A stretch of DNA of 64,000 nucleotides. Origin: a bacterium. GTDB lineage: Bacteria > Verrucomicrobiota > Verrucomicrobiia > Limisphaerales > UBA11358. Below, piece by piece: positions 48,215-58,869 of the stretch. The notes under the pieces were generated by a model. The model saw only the letters and a list, made by a program, of their open reading frames with translations. It ran no database searches and was not told the DNA's origin. The stretch lies in contig JAJXXW010000030.1 of assembly GCA_021780905.1 (NCBI GenBank), positions 1-64,000 on the forward strand, read 5' to 3'. The position numbers were made by a program, and so were the translations under genes. Position 1 is the first letter of the stretch; every line of letters begins with the position of its first letter.

Positions 48215-49588
48215 TTAATTCCCCAGATACTCGCGCGGGTCGGTGACCTTGCCGGTCAACGCGCTCGCCGCCACCGTGGCCGGCGACGCGAGAAACACCT
48301 TGGATTCCTTGTCGCCCATGCGGCCGGGGAAATTCCGGTTGGTCGCGCTGATGCAGTTGATACCGCTCTTGTTGATGCGGCCGAACGTGTCCACCGGGCC
48401 GCCGAGGCACGCGGCGCAGCCGGCGTTCTCCGTCATCTGCACGCCGGCGTTCACGATGATCTGCCAGATGGTTTCGTTGCCCCAATAAGTCGTCTGCAAA
48501 TCGCGGACGATGTCCGGTGTCGCCGGCACGCCGAAGGTGTCAATGACCACTTTCTTGCCGCGCAAAACGCGGGCGAACTCGATGAAGTCGCTCGTCTTGC
48601 CGCCGGTGCAACTGCCGACGTAGGCGCGATCCAATTTCTGATTCATCTCCTTCGCTTTTTTGCGCTGGCCCGGATCGGGATGGCAGGCGACGGTGGGTTC
48701 GAGCTGGCTCAAATCCACGACGAGTTCATAGACGAACTTTTGATCTTTGTCCGCTTCGACCGGTTGGTAACTGGATTTCGTGCCGTTCAATTTGACGCGG
48801 GCGTCGACGTATTCCGCCGTGCGCGAATCAAATTCAAAAATACCGTTCTTGCCACCGGCTTCAATCGCCATGTTCGCGATGGTCATGCGGTCGTCCATCG
48901 AAAGCGTCTTCGCACCTTCGCCGTCGAACTGCATCGCGCGATAGGTCGCGCCGTCAAAACCGATTTCGCCGATGCAATGGAGGATGATGTCCTTCGCCAT
49001 CACGCCGGGCTGGAGTTTGCCTTCGAGGCGGAAGTGCATAGTTTCCGGAACCTTGATGAGCAATTTGCCCGTGCCCATGACGAAGCCGGCGTCAGTATTG
49101 CCGATGCCGGTGGCGAACTGGTTGAACGCGCCGGCCATGCAGGTGTGCGAGTCGGTGCCGAACAACACTTCGCCGGGCCGCGTGTGTCCCTTGGCCGGCA
49201 GCGCCGCGTGGCAGACGCCAGCGTAGCGGGAGCCGTATTGTTTTTTCATCGCGCCCTTGGTCACGTCGAATTTCCACTGGCCTTTCGGGTCGTCAATGAC
49301 GTCGTAGAAATAGGGCAATCCCTGCTCGTTGGCGAAATCGCGCAGAATGTCCACGTTGCGGTTGGACTTGGAATCGGCGGTGAAAATGTAGTGGTCGGGG
49401 ATGATGACAATTTTATTTTTGTCCCAGACCTTGGCGGTCTGGCCGAACTCGCGTTTGAACACGCCGATGGTGCCCGGGCCGCAGACGTCGTGCGTCATCA
49501 GCACGTCGGCGTTCACCCAGATATTGTCGCCGGCCTGCACGCTGGTCTTGCCGGCCGCGCGGGCGAGGAGTTTTTCAGTCAACGTCAT
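48215..49588 (-). CDS. leuC: 3-isopropylmalate dehydratase large subunit / aconitase family
   Basis: GEVLFGTDSHTCMAGAFNQFATGIGNTDAGFVMGTG, RAYVGSCTGGKTSDF, NAGCAACLGG, CISATNRNFPGRMG. Confidence 0.88.
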   Translation of the reverse strand: MTLTEKLLARAAGKTSVQAGDNIWVNADVLMTHDVCGPGTIGVFKREFGQTAKVWDKNKIVIIPDHYIFTADSKSNRNVDILRDFANEQGLPYFYDVIDDPKGQWKFDVTKGAMKKQYGSRYAGVCHAALPAKGHTRPGEVLFGTDSHTCMAGAFNQFATGIGNTDAGFVMGTGKLLIKVPETMHFRLEGKLQPGVMAKDIILHCIGEIGFDGATYRAMQFDGEGAKTLSMDDRMTIANMAIEAGGKNGIFEFDSRTAEYVDARVKLNGTKSSYQPVEADKDQKFVYELVVDLSQLEPTVACHPDPGQRKKAKEMNQKLDRAYVGSCTGGKTSDFIEFARVLRGKKVVIDTFGVPATPDIVRDLQTTYWGNETIWQIIVNAGVQMTENAGCAACLGGPVDTFGRINKSGINCISATNRNFPGRMGDKESKVFLASPATVAASALTGKVTDPREYLGN

Positions 49589-49792
49589 AATCCAAGCAGA
49601 ATAGCCGATGCGCGCGGCCAGTTCAACTGCGGCTTTGCGCCGGCCGGGCCTGAATTTTCCAAGCGTCTGCCGCCGCCCGCGCGTTTCTTTTTTCACCAAA
49701 AGTTGCGGGTCGGCATTGACTTTTGCGCCGGCAAATGAAAGCTTTCTCACCCGCAATTCCCGAATTCAATTGTCGGGCGGCGGTAAAATCTC

Positions 49793-51499
49793 GTGGCAGA
49801 AAAAGACGATTATTTGCTGGACCTGCTGGTTGACCTCGGCTTCACCACCGCCGACGTGGTTGACAAGGCCCGCGAAGAGGCCAACGCCGCCGGCGTGGGC
49901 GTGGTGGATTTGTTGGTGGCCAACAAGGTCATCCGCCCCGGCGACGTGACCCAGGCCAAGGCCGCGCAGTTCGGCGCGGAAGTCGTCCACCTGGCCAACC
50001 TCAAGATTGAGGACGATGTCATCGCCATCGTCCCGCGCGATATCGCCAAAAAATACCGCGTCGTCCCCGTTTTCAAAAATGCAGGCAAGGTGGCTGTGGC
50101 CATCGCCGATCCTTCCGACCTGAACACGATTGATTCGCTGACGCACCTGCTGAACGCCGAAATCGAACTGCGGGTGGCCTCGGAGCAGGACATTGAGAAC
50201 GCGCTGACCAAATATTACGGCGGCGAAAAAAAATCCATGGACGCGGGCATCTTCAAGGATGTCATGCAGGAGCTGACGGAGGAAAACGTCCACGTCGCCA
50301 AAGTCGAGGACGGCGGCGAAGTCGAGGCCGACGCGCCGCTCATCCGGCTGGTGAACCAGATCATCGTGGACGCCTTCAAGCTGCGCGCGTCGGACATCCA
50401 CCTCGAACCGCTGGAGAAACGCTTCCGCCTGCGCTACCGGATTGACGGCGTGATGCAGGAAATGAAGTCACCGCCGAAACGCCTCCAGGCCCCGGTCATC
50501 GCGCGTTTGAAAATCCAGGCCGGCATGGTCATCTCCGAACACCGCGTGCCGCAGGACGGCCGCATCCAGTCCAAAATCGGGAGCAAGTTGATTGACCTGC
50601 GCGTGTCCTGCCTGCCGACGAACCACGGTGAAAGCATCGTGATGCGTATTCTCGACAAGGAGGGGCTGCGGCTCGGTCTGCCCGAACTCGGCTTTTTGAG
50701 CGACGATCAAGCGACCTTCGAGCGCATCATCAATTTGCCGGACGGCATTCTGCTCGTGACCGGCCCGACGGGTTCCGGCAAGACCACGACGCTGTATTCC
50801 TGTTTGAACTTCATCAACCGGCCCGACCGCAAAATCATCACGGTCGAGGATCCGGTGGAATATGTCTTGTCCGGCATCAACCAGGTGCAGGTGCATGAGG
50901 CCGTGGGTTTCACCTTCGCCGCCGCACTGCGCGCGATCCTGCGCCAGGCGCCGAACATCGTGATGATCGGCGAAATCCGCGACCTCGAGACCGGCTCCAT
51001 CGCCATCAACGCGTCGCTGACCGGCCATCTGGTGTTCTCCACGCTGCACACCAACGACGCGCCCGGCGCGGTGACTCGGCTGGTGGACATCGGCGTGAAA
51101 CCGTTCTTGGTGGCGTCATCCACCCGCTGCCTGATGGCGCAGCGGCTCGTCCGCAAAATCTGCAAGAAGTGCATGGCCCCCTATACGCCGACCGAGCAGG
51201 AGATGCGTTCGCTGGGCCTGACCCTGGACGAGGTGAAAAACGCGAACATTCAGAAAGGCCGCGGCTGCCAGAATTGCAACAACACCGGCAACCGCGGGCG
51301 CTTCGGCATCTTTGAGATTTTCGTCGTGGAAGACGAGGCGCGGAAATTGATTTATGACCGGGTGCCGACCACGGTGCTGCGCCAGCGCGCCCGCGAGATG
51401 GGCATGCGCACGTTGCGCGAGGACGGCATTCGCAAAGTGCTGGCCGGCCTAACGACGCCGGAGGAAGTCATCCGCGCCACCGTCGGCGACGAATCCTGA
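49793..51499 (+). CDS. PilB/GspE-type assembly ATPase (copy 1)
   Basis: MshEN-like N-terminus, [39 protein letters not shown]...CQNCNNTG zinc motif; GTG start. Confidence 0.93.
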   Translation: MAEKDDYLLDLLVDLGFTTADVVDKAREEANAAGVGVVDLLVANKVIRPGDVTQAKAAQFGAEVVHLANLKIEDDVIAIVPRDIAKKYRVVPVFKNAGKVAVAIADPSDLNTIDSLTHLLNAEIELRVASEQDIENALTKYYGGEKKSMDAGIFKDVMQELTEENVHVAKVEDGGEVEADAPLIRLVNQIIVDAFKLRASDIHLEPLEKRFRLRYRIDGVMQEMKSPPKRLQAPVIARLKIQAGMVISEHRVPQDGRIQSKIGSKLIDLRVSCLPTNHGESIVMRILDKEGLRLGLPELGFLSDDQATFERIINLPDGILLVTGPTGSGKTTTLYSCLNFINRPDRKIITVEDPVEYVLSGINQVQVHEAVGFTFAAALRAILRQAPNIVMIGEIRDLETGSIAINASLTGHLVFSTLHTNDAPGAVTRLVDIGVKPFLVASSTRCLMAQRLVRKICKKCMAPYTPTEQEMRSLGLTLDEVKNANIQKGRGCQNCNNTGNRGRFGIFEIFVVEDEARKLIYDRVPTTVLRQRAREMGMRTLREDGIRKVLAGLTTPEEVIRATVGDES

Positions 51500-51594
51500 A
51501 GAAAGGCAGAAGCAAGAATGAAGAATTGAAGGCGGCGCGCGCGGATAATTTTCGCGTGCCGGGGGCGGTTTCCGCATTCTGCATTTGAAAATTT

Positions 51595-52719
51595 ATGTCA
51601 TACGCCATGTCAGACTTGTTGCAGTTGGTCGTCTCGGAAGGCGCGTCCGACCTGCACATCCGCGTCGGCACGTCGCCGACCATCCGTGTCCACGGGACAC
51701 TGCACCGGGTCGAGGGGCCGGCACTGACGCCGGAGGCGGCCGAGGAACTGATGCGCAGTCTCACCTCCGAGGAACACATCCAGCAGACGCGCGAGCGTGG
51801 CGGTGCGGACTTCGCCTTTGCGTTCGGCGAGGCGGCGCGTTTCCGCGTGAGCGTGTTCAAGGAGAAGGGCAATTTCGGCATGGTGCTCCGGCAGATACCG
51901 AACAAGATGCTCACGTTCGAGCAGATCGGCCTGCCCGAGTCCGTGAAGCAGTTGTTGTTCAAGCCGCGCGGCTTGATCCTGGTCACTGGCCCGACCGGTT
52001 CCGGCAAATCCACCACCCTGGCGTCACTGCTGAATATCGTGAATGAGACGCGCGAGGAAGTGCACCTCATCACGATTGAAGACCCGATCGAATATTATCA
52101 CAAGCACAAGAAAGCGTTGATCACCCAGCGCGAAGTGCATGTGGACGTGCCGAACTTCGCCGAGGCCCTCCGCCGCGCGCTGCGCCAGGACCCGGACATG
52201 ATCCTGGTCGGCGAAATGCGCGACCTGGAAACAATTGAAGCGGCCATCACGGCGGCGGAAACCGGCCACCTGGTGTTTGGCACACTGCACACCACGGGCG
52301 CGGCCAAGACGATTGACCGTTTGACCAACGCGTTCCCGACGAACCAGCAGGAAATGGTGCGCATCCAGCTTTCGACGGTGCTCCAGGCGGTGATTTCGCA
52401 GTTGCTGATTCCCCGCGTGGACAAGCCGGGCCGCGTGGCGGCGTTCGAGATCATGATCAACACGCCGTCCATCGCCGCGCTCATTCGCGACAACAAGACG
52501 TTCCGCATCCAGTCGGACATCCAGACCGGCGCGAAATTTGGCATGGTGACGCTGGACGCGTGGCTGATTGAGCTCTACCTGAAGGGCATGATTGCGCGCG
52601 AGGAAGTCATCAACAAATCCCAGGATCCGACCACGATTCTGGCGAAACTCCAGGAACTGGACCTGGCGCAAGCCGTGGATCAGGGCGGCAAGGGGGCCGC
52701 GCCGGGCAGCAAAAAATAA
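51595..52719 (+). CDS. pilT: Twitching motility ATPase PilT
   Basis: [79 protein letters not shown]. Confidence 0.93.
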   Translation: MSYAMSDLLQLVVSEGASDLHIRVGTSPTIRVHGTLHRVEGPALTPEAAEELMRSLTSEEHIQQTRERGGADFAFAFGEAARFRVSVFKEKGNFGMVLRQIPNKMLTFEQIGLPESVKQLLFKPRGLILVTGPTGSGKSTTLASLLNIVNETREEVHLITIEDPIEYYHKHKKALITQREVHVDVPNFAEALRRALRQDPDMILVGEMRDLETIEAAITAAETGHLVFGTLHTTGAAKTIDRLTNAFPTNQQEMVRIQLSTVLQAVISQLLIPRVDKPGRVAAFEIMINTPSIAALIRDNKTFRIQSDIQTGAKFGMVTLDAWLIELYLKGMIAREEVINKSQDPTTILAKLQELDLAQAVDQGGKGAAPGSKK

Positions 52720-52728
52720 TTTTGTTTC

Positions 52729-54429
52729 ATGACCGACGAAATCAACATTCCGTTGCTCTCCCTGCTCCGCAGCCAGGGCATGCTGGACGACCTCCAGTTT
52801 GAGGAGGTGGCCGCCGAGCTGCGGCGCAACGCGGCGCCGGTGATCCAGGTGCTGCAGGATTTCGGCATCATGAAGCTCGACGACATCCTGCACGTGGAGG
52901 CGACGGCGCTGGGCACGGAGGTGGTGTCGCTGAAAGACCGCCCGATCCCGGCGGAAGTCCTGAGTTTGATCCCGGCGAAGGTGGCGCAGATGTATCACTG
53001 CCTGCCGGTGGGCTTCGCCAATGGCATGTTGCAGGTGGCGCTGGCCGAGCCGCTCGACCCGGCCAAGGCGGACGAGATCAATTTCATCGCCAAGCGCGAC
53101 GTGCAGATCGTGGTGGCCGATCCGGCGGAAATCGGGCGCGCGATCGAGCGGAACTACGGCCAGGAGGAGAACGAGAGTTTTGCTGAAATCCTCAAGGAGC
53201 TGGGTGATGAAAAGTTGGAGCGCGTGGCCAAGGCGGCGGGCGAGGACGCGCGCGCGGCCGAGGATCTGGCGAACCAGGTGCCCATCGTCAGGTTCGTGAA
53301 TCTCGTTTTGCAGCAGGCGGTGCAGGACCGCGCGAGCGACATTCACTTCGAGCCGTTCGAGACGGAATTCCGCATCCGCTACCGCGTGGACGGCGCGCTC
53401 TACGAAATGGCCCCGCCGCCCAAGCACCTCGCCCTGCCGGTCGCCTCGCGCATCAAGATCATGGCGAACCTGAACATTTCCGAAATGCGCCTGCCGCAGG
53501 ACGGGCGGATCAATTTGAACCTGAACGGCAAGCCCGTGGACTTGCGCGTGAGCACGCTGCCGACGGCGTTCGGCGAATCCATCGTGCTGCGCGTGCTGGA
53601 CCGTTCCTCGGTGAACCTGGAACTGGAGTCGCTCGGGTTTCCGAAATACGTCCATGATTTCGTGACGGAGGTGATCCAGCGGCCGAACGGCATTTTCGTC
53701 GTCACCGGGCCGACGGGTTGCGGCAAGACGACGACGCTGTATTCCTGCCTGCGCCGGGTCAACACGATTGACTCCAAGCTGCTGACGGCGGAGGACCCGG
53801 TAGAATTTGACATCGAGGGCATCATGCAGGTGGCCATCAACGACGCGCAGGGCATGACGTTCGCCAAGGCGCTAAAATCGTTTTTGCGCCAGGATCCGGA
53901 CATCATCATGGTCGGCGAAATGCGCGACCTGGAGACGGCGCAGATTTCCATCCAGGCGTCGCTCACCGGCCACTTGGTCTTGAGCACGCTGCACACGAAC
54001 GATTCGCCGGGGGCGGTGACGCGGTTGGTGGACATGGGGGTGGAGCCGTTTTTGATTTCCTCGACGCTGATGGCGGTGCTGGGACAGCGGCTGGTGCGGA
54101 CGATTTGCAAGAATTGCCGGACGCCGTTTGAGCCGACGGAGCAGCAGCTGGCGTTGCTCGGGCTGTCGCCGCATGATTTGGGAGACAAGGTTTTCCATTA
54201 CGGGCGCGGCTGCTCGACGTGCAATGACACGGGTTACAAGGGGCGCAAGGGTATTTATGAGCTGCTGGTCGTGAGTGATGCGATCCGCAACCTGATCAAT
54301 GACCGGGCGCCGACGGTGGTGGTGCGGCAAAAGGCGGTGGAGCTGGGCATGATCACTTTGCGCGAAGACGGCTTGCGCGGTATCTTCGACGGTGATACAA
54401 CGATTGAGGAAGTGGTCAAATACACCTGA
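52729..54429 (+). CDS. PilB/GspE-type assembly ATPase (copy 2)
   Basis: [65 protein letters not shown]...CSTCNDTG. Confidence 0.93.
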   Translation: MTDEINIPLLSLLRSQGMLDDLQFEEVAAELRRNAAPVIQVLQDFGIMKLDDILHVEATALGTEVVSLKDRPIPAEVLSLIPAKVAQMYHCLPVGFANGMLQVALAEPLDPAKADEINFIAKRDVQIVVADPAEIGRAIERNYGQEENESFAEILKELGDEKLERVAKAAGEDARAAEDLANQVPIVRFVNLVLQQAVQDRASDIHFEPFETEFRIRYRVDGALYEMAPPPKHLALPVASRIKIMANLNISEMRLPQDGRINLNLNGKPVDLRVSTLPTAFGESIVLRVLDRSSVNLELESLGFPKYVHDFVTEVIQRPNGIFVVTGPTGCGKTTTLYSCLRRVNTIDSKLLTAEDPVEFDIEGIMQVAINDAQGMTFAKALKSFLRQDPDIIMVGEMRDLETAQISIQASLTGHLVLSTLHTNDSPGAVTRLVDMGVEPFLISSTLMAVLGQRLVRTICKNCRTPFEPTEQQLALLGLSPHDLGDKVFHYGRGCSTCNDTGYKGRKGIYELLVVSDAIRNLINDRAPTVVVRQKAVELGMITLREDGLRGIFDGDTTIEEVVKYT

Positions 54430-54433
54430 AGAA

Positions 54434-54503
54434 TAGTGATGAGTGCTGGGTGACGAGTGATGAGCCAATACAAACCTACTTGTCCCTCATGACTCATAAC
54501 TGA
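54434..54503. repeat. Paired heptamer-tract element upstream of pilC
   Basis: TAGTGAT-GAGTGCT-GGGTGAC-GAGTGAT (54434-54461) and TCCCTCA-TGACTCA-TAACTGA (54483-54503). Confidence 0.6.
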
Positions 54504-54507
54504 TTTT

Positions 54508-55803
54508 ATGCCAAAGTATAATTATGTGGCCCTGGACGCCCGTGGAGCGGAAACGAAAGGCACCATTGAAGTGGGCAGCCAGAACGAGGCCATTGGCCGC
54601 GTGAAGGAGATGGGGTTGTTTCCGACGAAGATCACCGAGGCGGACAAGGCGGACCTGGCGGCGGGCAAAAAGGCCAAGGCCAAACCGGCGGCCAAGGCCA
54701 AGGCGGGCAAAAAGGGCGGCGGGATGAATTTCAACATCCGGATTCCCGGCCTCGGCGGGAAGGTGAAGCCGAAGGTGCTGACCACGTTCACGCGCCAGCT
54801 CGCGACCCTGGTGGACGCCGGCCTGCCGCTCTTGCGCGGCCTGCGCGTCCTGGAAAAGCAAGAACGCAATGTCAACCTGAAGAAAATCCTGGGCGAGCTG
54901 TCCACCTCCATTGAGGGCGGCAGCACGTTCTCCGAGGCGCTCGCGCAGCATCCCAAAGTTTTCAACCGGCTGTTCGTCAACATGGTCAAGGCGGGCGAAC
55001 TCGGCGGCGTGCTGGAAGTCGTGTTGAAGCGCCTCGCGGAGTTCTCCGAAAAAGCGCAGAAGATCAAGGGCAAGGTCAAGGCGGCGCTGTTTTATCCCAG
55101 CGCGGTCCTGATCGTGGCGGTGGGCATCATGATTCTGCTGATGTGCTTCGTGGTGCCGAAGTTCAAGGACGTGTTCAGCGGCATGGGCTTCAAGCTGCCC
55201 GGATTTACCCTGTTCGTGCTTTGGGTGAGCGACACCATCAAGAACAACATCCTCGGCACGATGGGCGTGGTGGCGGTGCTGGTGATTTTGTTTCTGCTGT
55301 TCATCCGGACGAAATTCGGCCGGCACATGTGGGACAAAACCAAGCTCACGATGCCGCCAACCGGGCAGGTGGTGTCCAAGGTTTCCATCTCGCGCTTCAC
55401 GCGCACCCTCGGCACGCTTGTGAGCAGCGGCGTGCCGATTTTGCAGGCACTCACCATCGTCAAGGAAACCGCCGGCAATGTCATCATCGCCAACGCCGTC
55501 GCCCAGGTGCATGAAAGCGTGAAGGAGGGCGAAACCATCACCGCGCCGCTCGAGGCCTCGGGCGCGTTTCCGCCGATGGTCATCAGCATGGTGGACGTCG
55601 GTGAACAGACCGGTGCCCTGCCCGAAATGCTCCTCAAAATCGCCGACAACTACGATGAGGAGGTGGACAACGCCGTCGCCGCCATGACCTCGCTGCTGGA
55701 ACCGATCATGATTGTGGCGCTGGCGGTGATCGTCGGCAGCATCGTCATCGCCATGTTCCTGCCCTTGATCCGCATGATCGAAATAATGAGCGGTCCCACC
55801 TGA
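54508..55803 (+). CDS. pilC: PilC/GspF-type inner membrane platform protein
   Basis: LTTFTRQLATLVDAGLPLLRGLRVLEKQ, VNMVKAGELGGVLEVVLKRLAEFSEKAQKIKGKVKAALFYP, MVDVGEQTGALPEMLLKIADNYDEEVDNAVAAMTSLLEPIMI. Confidence 0.94.
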   Translation: MPKYNYVALDARGAETKGTIEVGSQNEAIGRVKEMGLFPTKITEADKADLAAGKKAKAKPAAKAKAGKKGGGMNFNIRIPGLGGKVKPKVLTTFTRQLATLVDAGLPLLRGLRVLEKQERNVNLKKILGELSTSIEGGSTFSEALAQHPKVFNRLFVNMVKAGELGGVLEVVLKRLAEFSEKAQKIKGKVKAALFYPSAVLIVAVGIMILLMCFVVPKFKDVFSGMGFKLPGFTLFVLWVSDTIKNNILGTMGVVAVLVILFLLFIRTKFGRHMWDKTKLTMPPTGQVVSKVSISRFTRTLGTLVSSGVPILQALTIVKETAGNVIIANAVAQVHESVKEGETITAPLEASGAFPPMVISMVDVGEQTGALPEMLLKIADNYDEEVDNAVAAMTSLLEPIMIVALAVIVGSIVIAMFLPLIRMIEIMSGPT

Positions 55804-55860
55804 CCTTTGGGGACTAATCCGGTTTCGGTTCAATCCAAAGTGAATTCATCTTCCAAATCC

Positions 55861-55896
55861 TTGACAAAAACCCGTCCGGCGTGTAAATACATTGTA
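55861..55896 (+). promoter_or_regulatory. Candidate promoter/operator of the BrnT/BrnA-like operon
   Basis: TTGACA (55861-55866), 17-bp gap, TAAATA (55884-55889), overlapping palindrome TACA-T-TGTA (55888-55896). Confidence 0.4.
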
Positions 55897-55935
55897 ATCA
55901 CATTGCGTGGCCGATTTATTTACAACTGAGCCGTT

Positions 55936-56217
55936 ATGGAGTTCGATTGGAATAATCCGGCATTTGAGCTTGGTTCTTTGACCCAACGGGAAATAGAAGA
56001 GTCGTTTGAGGATCCGTTCGCGGTGCGGCTGATGCCGGACACGCCGCGGTTTGGAGTGCAGGCGCGATTTTTCAATCTGGGTATGTCGGCGGGCGGTGTC
56101 GGCATCTACAGCGTGTATCGGACCAACGGCCGGCTGGTGCGCGTGATGCTGGCGCGGCCGTTCGAGCCGGAGGAACGGTTCTTCTATCAGCGCAAACTGG
56201 ACCAGACCCTGGCCTGA
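55936..56217 (+). CDS. BrnT-like toxin
   Basis: 93 aa: FDWNNPAFELGSLTQREIEESFEDPFAVRLMPD...GVGIYSVYRTNGRLVRVMLARPFEPEERFFYQ; short, followed by a CopG-like gene. Confidence 0.6.
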   Translation: MEFDWNNPAFELGSLTQREIEESFEDPFAVRLMPDTPRFGVQARFFNLGMSAGGVGIYSVYRTNGRLVRVMLARPFEPEERFFYQRKLDQTLA

Positions 56218-56254
56218 ACCGGAACGGGAAACCGGCCAGCGATCAATTTTAGCC

Positions 56255-56530
56255 GTGCAAACTTTTGCCAACTGGGATGACGTGCCGCTGTTCGACAGCG
56301 AGGCGGCCGAGGCGGTGTTCTGGTCCGAGAACCGCCCCGCCGTGCGCCTCATGGAGGCGGCGGTCGCCGGCAGCACCGAGTCGTCTGAATCGGTCACGGT
56401 GACGCTGCGGTTTGATCCGCGGATGCTCGCGCGCATCAAGCGGCTCGCCCGGATGCGGTATCTGAATTATCAGAGCATGGTCAAGCAATGGTTGAGCGAG
56501 CGGATGGAGCAGGAATTGAAAGAACGATGA
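56255..56530 (+). CDS. BrnA/CopG-like antitoxin
   Basis: VTVTLRFDPRMLARIKRLARMRYLNYQSMVKQWLSERMEQEL, a CopG-antitoxin-like RHH segment; GTG start. Confidence 0.65.
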   Translation: MQTFANWDDVPLFDSEAAEAVFWSENRPAVRLMEAAVAGSTESSESVTVTLRFDPRMLARIKRLARMRYLNYQSMVKQWLSERMEQELKER

Positions 56531-57273
56531 AGATGAAATTAAAATGCGGCCGGCGGCACGAGGTGTTTGCCGATCACTCGGCACGCCTGGCTCATTCCTC
56601 TGCGGCCTTCACCCTGGTCGAGCTGCTCGTGGTCATCTCCATCATCGGCGTGCTGGCGGGGTTCACGCTGGTCGCGCTCAAGCCGGCCAGGGCCCTGCAA
56701 TACAAAAAAGTCGCCACGGCGGAAATGAACCACCTCGAAACCGCGCTGGAAAATTACAAGGCCAAATACGGCGCGTATCCGCCCAGCAACCAGAACGCCC
56801 CCGGTGTTTATCCCGCGCCGCTGGATCGCTCGCAGTTCAGCCAGCTTTACTACGAACTGGCCGGCACCACAATCAGCGGCGGCAATTTTGCCACCCTGGA
56901 CCGCAGCGCCGCCATTGCGATTGGCAATGTGAAGACGGCCTACGGCGTGGGCGGCTTTGTCAACTGCACCACGGGCGGGGCGGAGGACGGGACCGTGGCC
57001 CAAAACTTTATCGCCGGCTTGAGTTCCAGGGAGATTGGCGCGGTCTCCAACAATGCCGTGCCCAACACCGTCGTGCTGGGCACTTCTGTCGGCGGGCCGG
57101 ACGGCGCCTACCAGCCGATCGGCGTGCCCGGATTGAATCCCTTCCGCTATGTTTATCCCGGCGTCTACAATCCCGGCGGCTACGACCTGTGGGTGCAGCT
57201 CGTCATCAACGGCCAGACCAACCTCATCTGCAACTGGAGCCGGCAGGTGCAGATCAACCGCCCGCTTCCCTGA
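56527..57273 (+). CDS. Prepilin-like protein
   Basis: SSAAFTLVELLVVISIIGVLAGFTLVALKPARALQYKKVATAEMNHLETALENYKAKYGAYPPSNQN. Confidence 0.88.
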   Translation: MKMKLKCGRRHEVFADHSARLAHSSAAFTLVELLVVISIIGVLAGFTLVALKPARALQYKKVATAEMNHLETALENYKAKYGAYPPSNQNAPGVYPAPLDRSQFSQLYYELAGTTISGGNFATLDRSAAIAIGNVKTAYGVGGFVNCTTGGAEDGTVAQNFIAGLSSREIGAVSNNAVPNTVVLGTSVGGPDGAYQPIGVPGLNPFRYVYPGVYNPGGYDLWVQLVINGQTNLICNWSRQVQINRPLP

Positions 57274-57323
57274 TCATGATTTTAAAGGCCAGCCCCCGGC
57301 GGTGGATCCATTCTTTCCAAGCT

Positions 57324-58016
57324 ATGAAAATGATCACCAACCCTCGTCCGTCGCCCGCCGGAAAGGCGAAAGCCTTCACCCTCGTCGAAATGCTCGTCGT
57401 GATTGCCATCATCGGCATTCTCGCCGCCATGCTGCTGCCGGCGCTGGCTTACGCCAAGATTGCCGCCCAAAAAGCCAAGGCCAGAACGGAGATGAGCACC
57501 CTCGTCACGGCCATCCAGGCTTACAACCAGGATTACAGCCGGTTCCCCACCACGCAAAATCCCCCGGCGGGCGATTTCACCTACGGCGGCACCGTGCTGC
57601 CCTCGGCCCCCACGGCCAACGCCGAGGTCATCGCCATTCTGATGGACATCACCAGCACGGCGGTGGATGCCGGCCATCAGAAAAATCCCAAGCAGGTGCA
57701 TTATCTCACGCCCACGGTGGTTTCCGATCCCACGCAACCCGGCGTCTGCAATGCCGACTGGATTTATCGCGACCCGTGGGGCAATCCTTATGTCATCAGC
57801 CTGGATTTGAATTATGACGGCGTCTGCGAAGACGCCTTCTATGGGTTGCCGGCCGTTTCCGGCGGCGGCCTGAATGGACTCATTTTGCAGTCGGATGGCA
57901 ATTACGCCTGTCGCAGCACGGTGATGGTCTGGTCCGCCGGGCCGAATGGAAAGATTGACCCCAGCAGCCCGGCCAACCAAGGCGTCAACAAGGACAACGT
58001 GATCAGTTGGCAGTAA
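57324..58016 (+). CDS. Prepilin-like protein
   Basis: GKAKAFTLVEMLVVIAIIGILAAMLLPALAYAKIAAQKAKARTEMSTLVTAIQAYNQDYSRFP. Confidence 0.9.
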   Translation: MKMITNPRPSPAGKAKAFTLVEMLVVIAIIGILAAMLLPALAYAKIAAQKAKARTEMSTLVTAIQAYNQDYSRFPTTQNPPAGDFTYGGTVLPSAPTANAEVIAILMDITSTAVDAGHQKNPKQVHYLTPTVVSDPTQPGVCNADWIYRDPWGNPYVISLDLNYDGVCEDAFYGLPAVSGGGLNGLILQSDGNYACRSTVMVWSAGPNGKIDPSSPANQGVNKDNVISWQ

Positions 58017-58017
58017 T

Positions 58018-58869
58018 ATGCAAACCAGCAGTGACCAGTGGCCGGTGACGGGTGACAGACGGGCGGGGCGTTTCGCGCCTGCCTGCCACGCCTCCCGCCT
58101 CTCGCCTCTCGCACCGGCCTTTACGCTGATCGAGCTGCTGGTCGTGATTGTGATCCTCGGTCTGCTGGCGGCGCTGGCGGTGCCGGCGCTCAAGAACCTC
58201 GGCAAGGCCAACATCCAGGTCAGCGCCGCGCGCCAGTTGCTCGACGACCTCGGCCACGCGCGCCAGCTCGCCATCAGCCAGCACACGACGGTTTACATGG
58301 TCTTTGTGCCGGGAATCTGGAACTTTCCAGCGGGGCAGCAGACGCCGGCGCTGGCGAACCTCTTGGACAAGCAATACACCGGCTATAATTTCCTCTCGCT
58401 CCGGTCCGTGGGCGACCAGCCCGGCCAAAGCACCGTGCAGTATCTTTCCGACTGGAAGTCGCTGCCGGACGGCGCGTTCATCGCGTTGAACAAGTTTTCC
58501 GGCATCACCTACATCACGGACGCCGCCGCCGGCGTGACTTATCAGGTGAACCCCTTTTATTACAGCGCCGGTTTTCGGTTCCCCAACGCGACCAATGCCG
58601 CCGGTCTGGTCAACCTGCCTTACGTCGCCTTCAACTATCTCGGCCAGCTCACGGTGGACGGTGTGAGCGCCTCGACCGCCGACGAATTCATTCCGCTGGC
58701 GCAGGGCACGGTGGGTTACGCCGCCGACCCGAACACCAAGGCGCTGCTTTTTGCCGCGCCGGACGTCACCGAAAATCCGCCGGGCAACAGCACCAACTCG
58801 ATGTTCGACCTCATCCGGGTGGATCACCTCACCGGTCGCGCCACCCAGTTGCAGCAAAAGGTCCCATGA
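58018..58869 (+). CDS. Prepilin-like protein, Verru_Chthon cassette D-like
   Basis: APAFTLIELLVVIVILGLLAALAVPALKNLGKANIQVSAARQLLDDLGHARQLAISQHTTVYMVFVP. Confidence 0.8.
   Translation: MQTSSDQWPVTGDRRAGRFAPACHASRLSPLAPAFTLIELLVVIVILGLLAALAVPALKNLGKANIQVSAARQLLDDLGHARQLAISQHTTVYMVFVPGIWNFPAGQQTPALANLLDKQYTGYNFLSLRSVGDQPGQSTVQYLSDWKSLPDGAFIALNKFSGITYITDAAAGVTYQVNPFYYSAGFRFPNATNAAGLVNLPYVAFNYLGQLTVDGVSASTADEFIPLAQGTVGYAADPNTKALLFAAPDVTENPPGNSTNSMFDLIRVDHLTGRATQLQQKVP
58029..58111. repeat. Paired heptamer tracts in a prepilin leader
   Basis: CAGTGAC-CAGTGGC-CGGTGAC-GGGTGAC (58029-58056) and TGCCACG-CCTCCCG-CCTCTCG-CCTCTCG (58084-58111). Confidence 0.7.
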
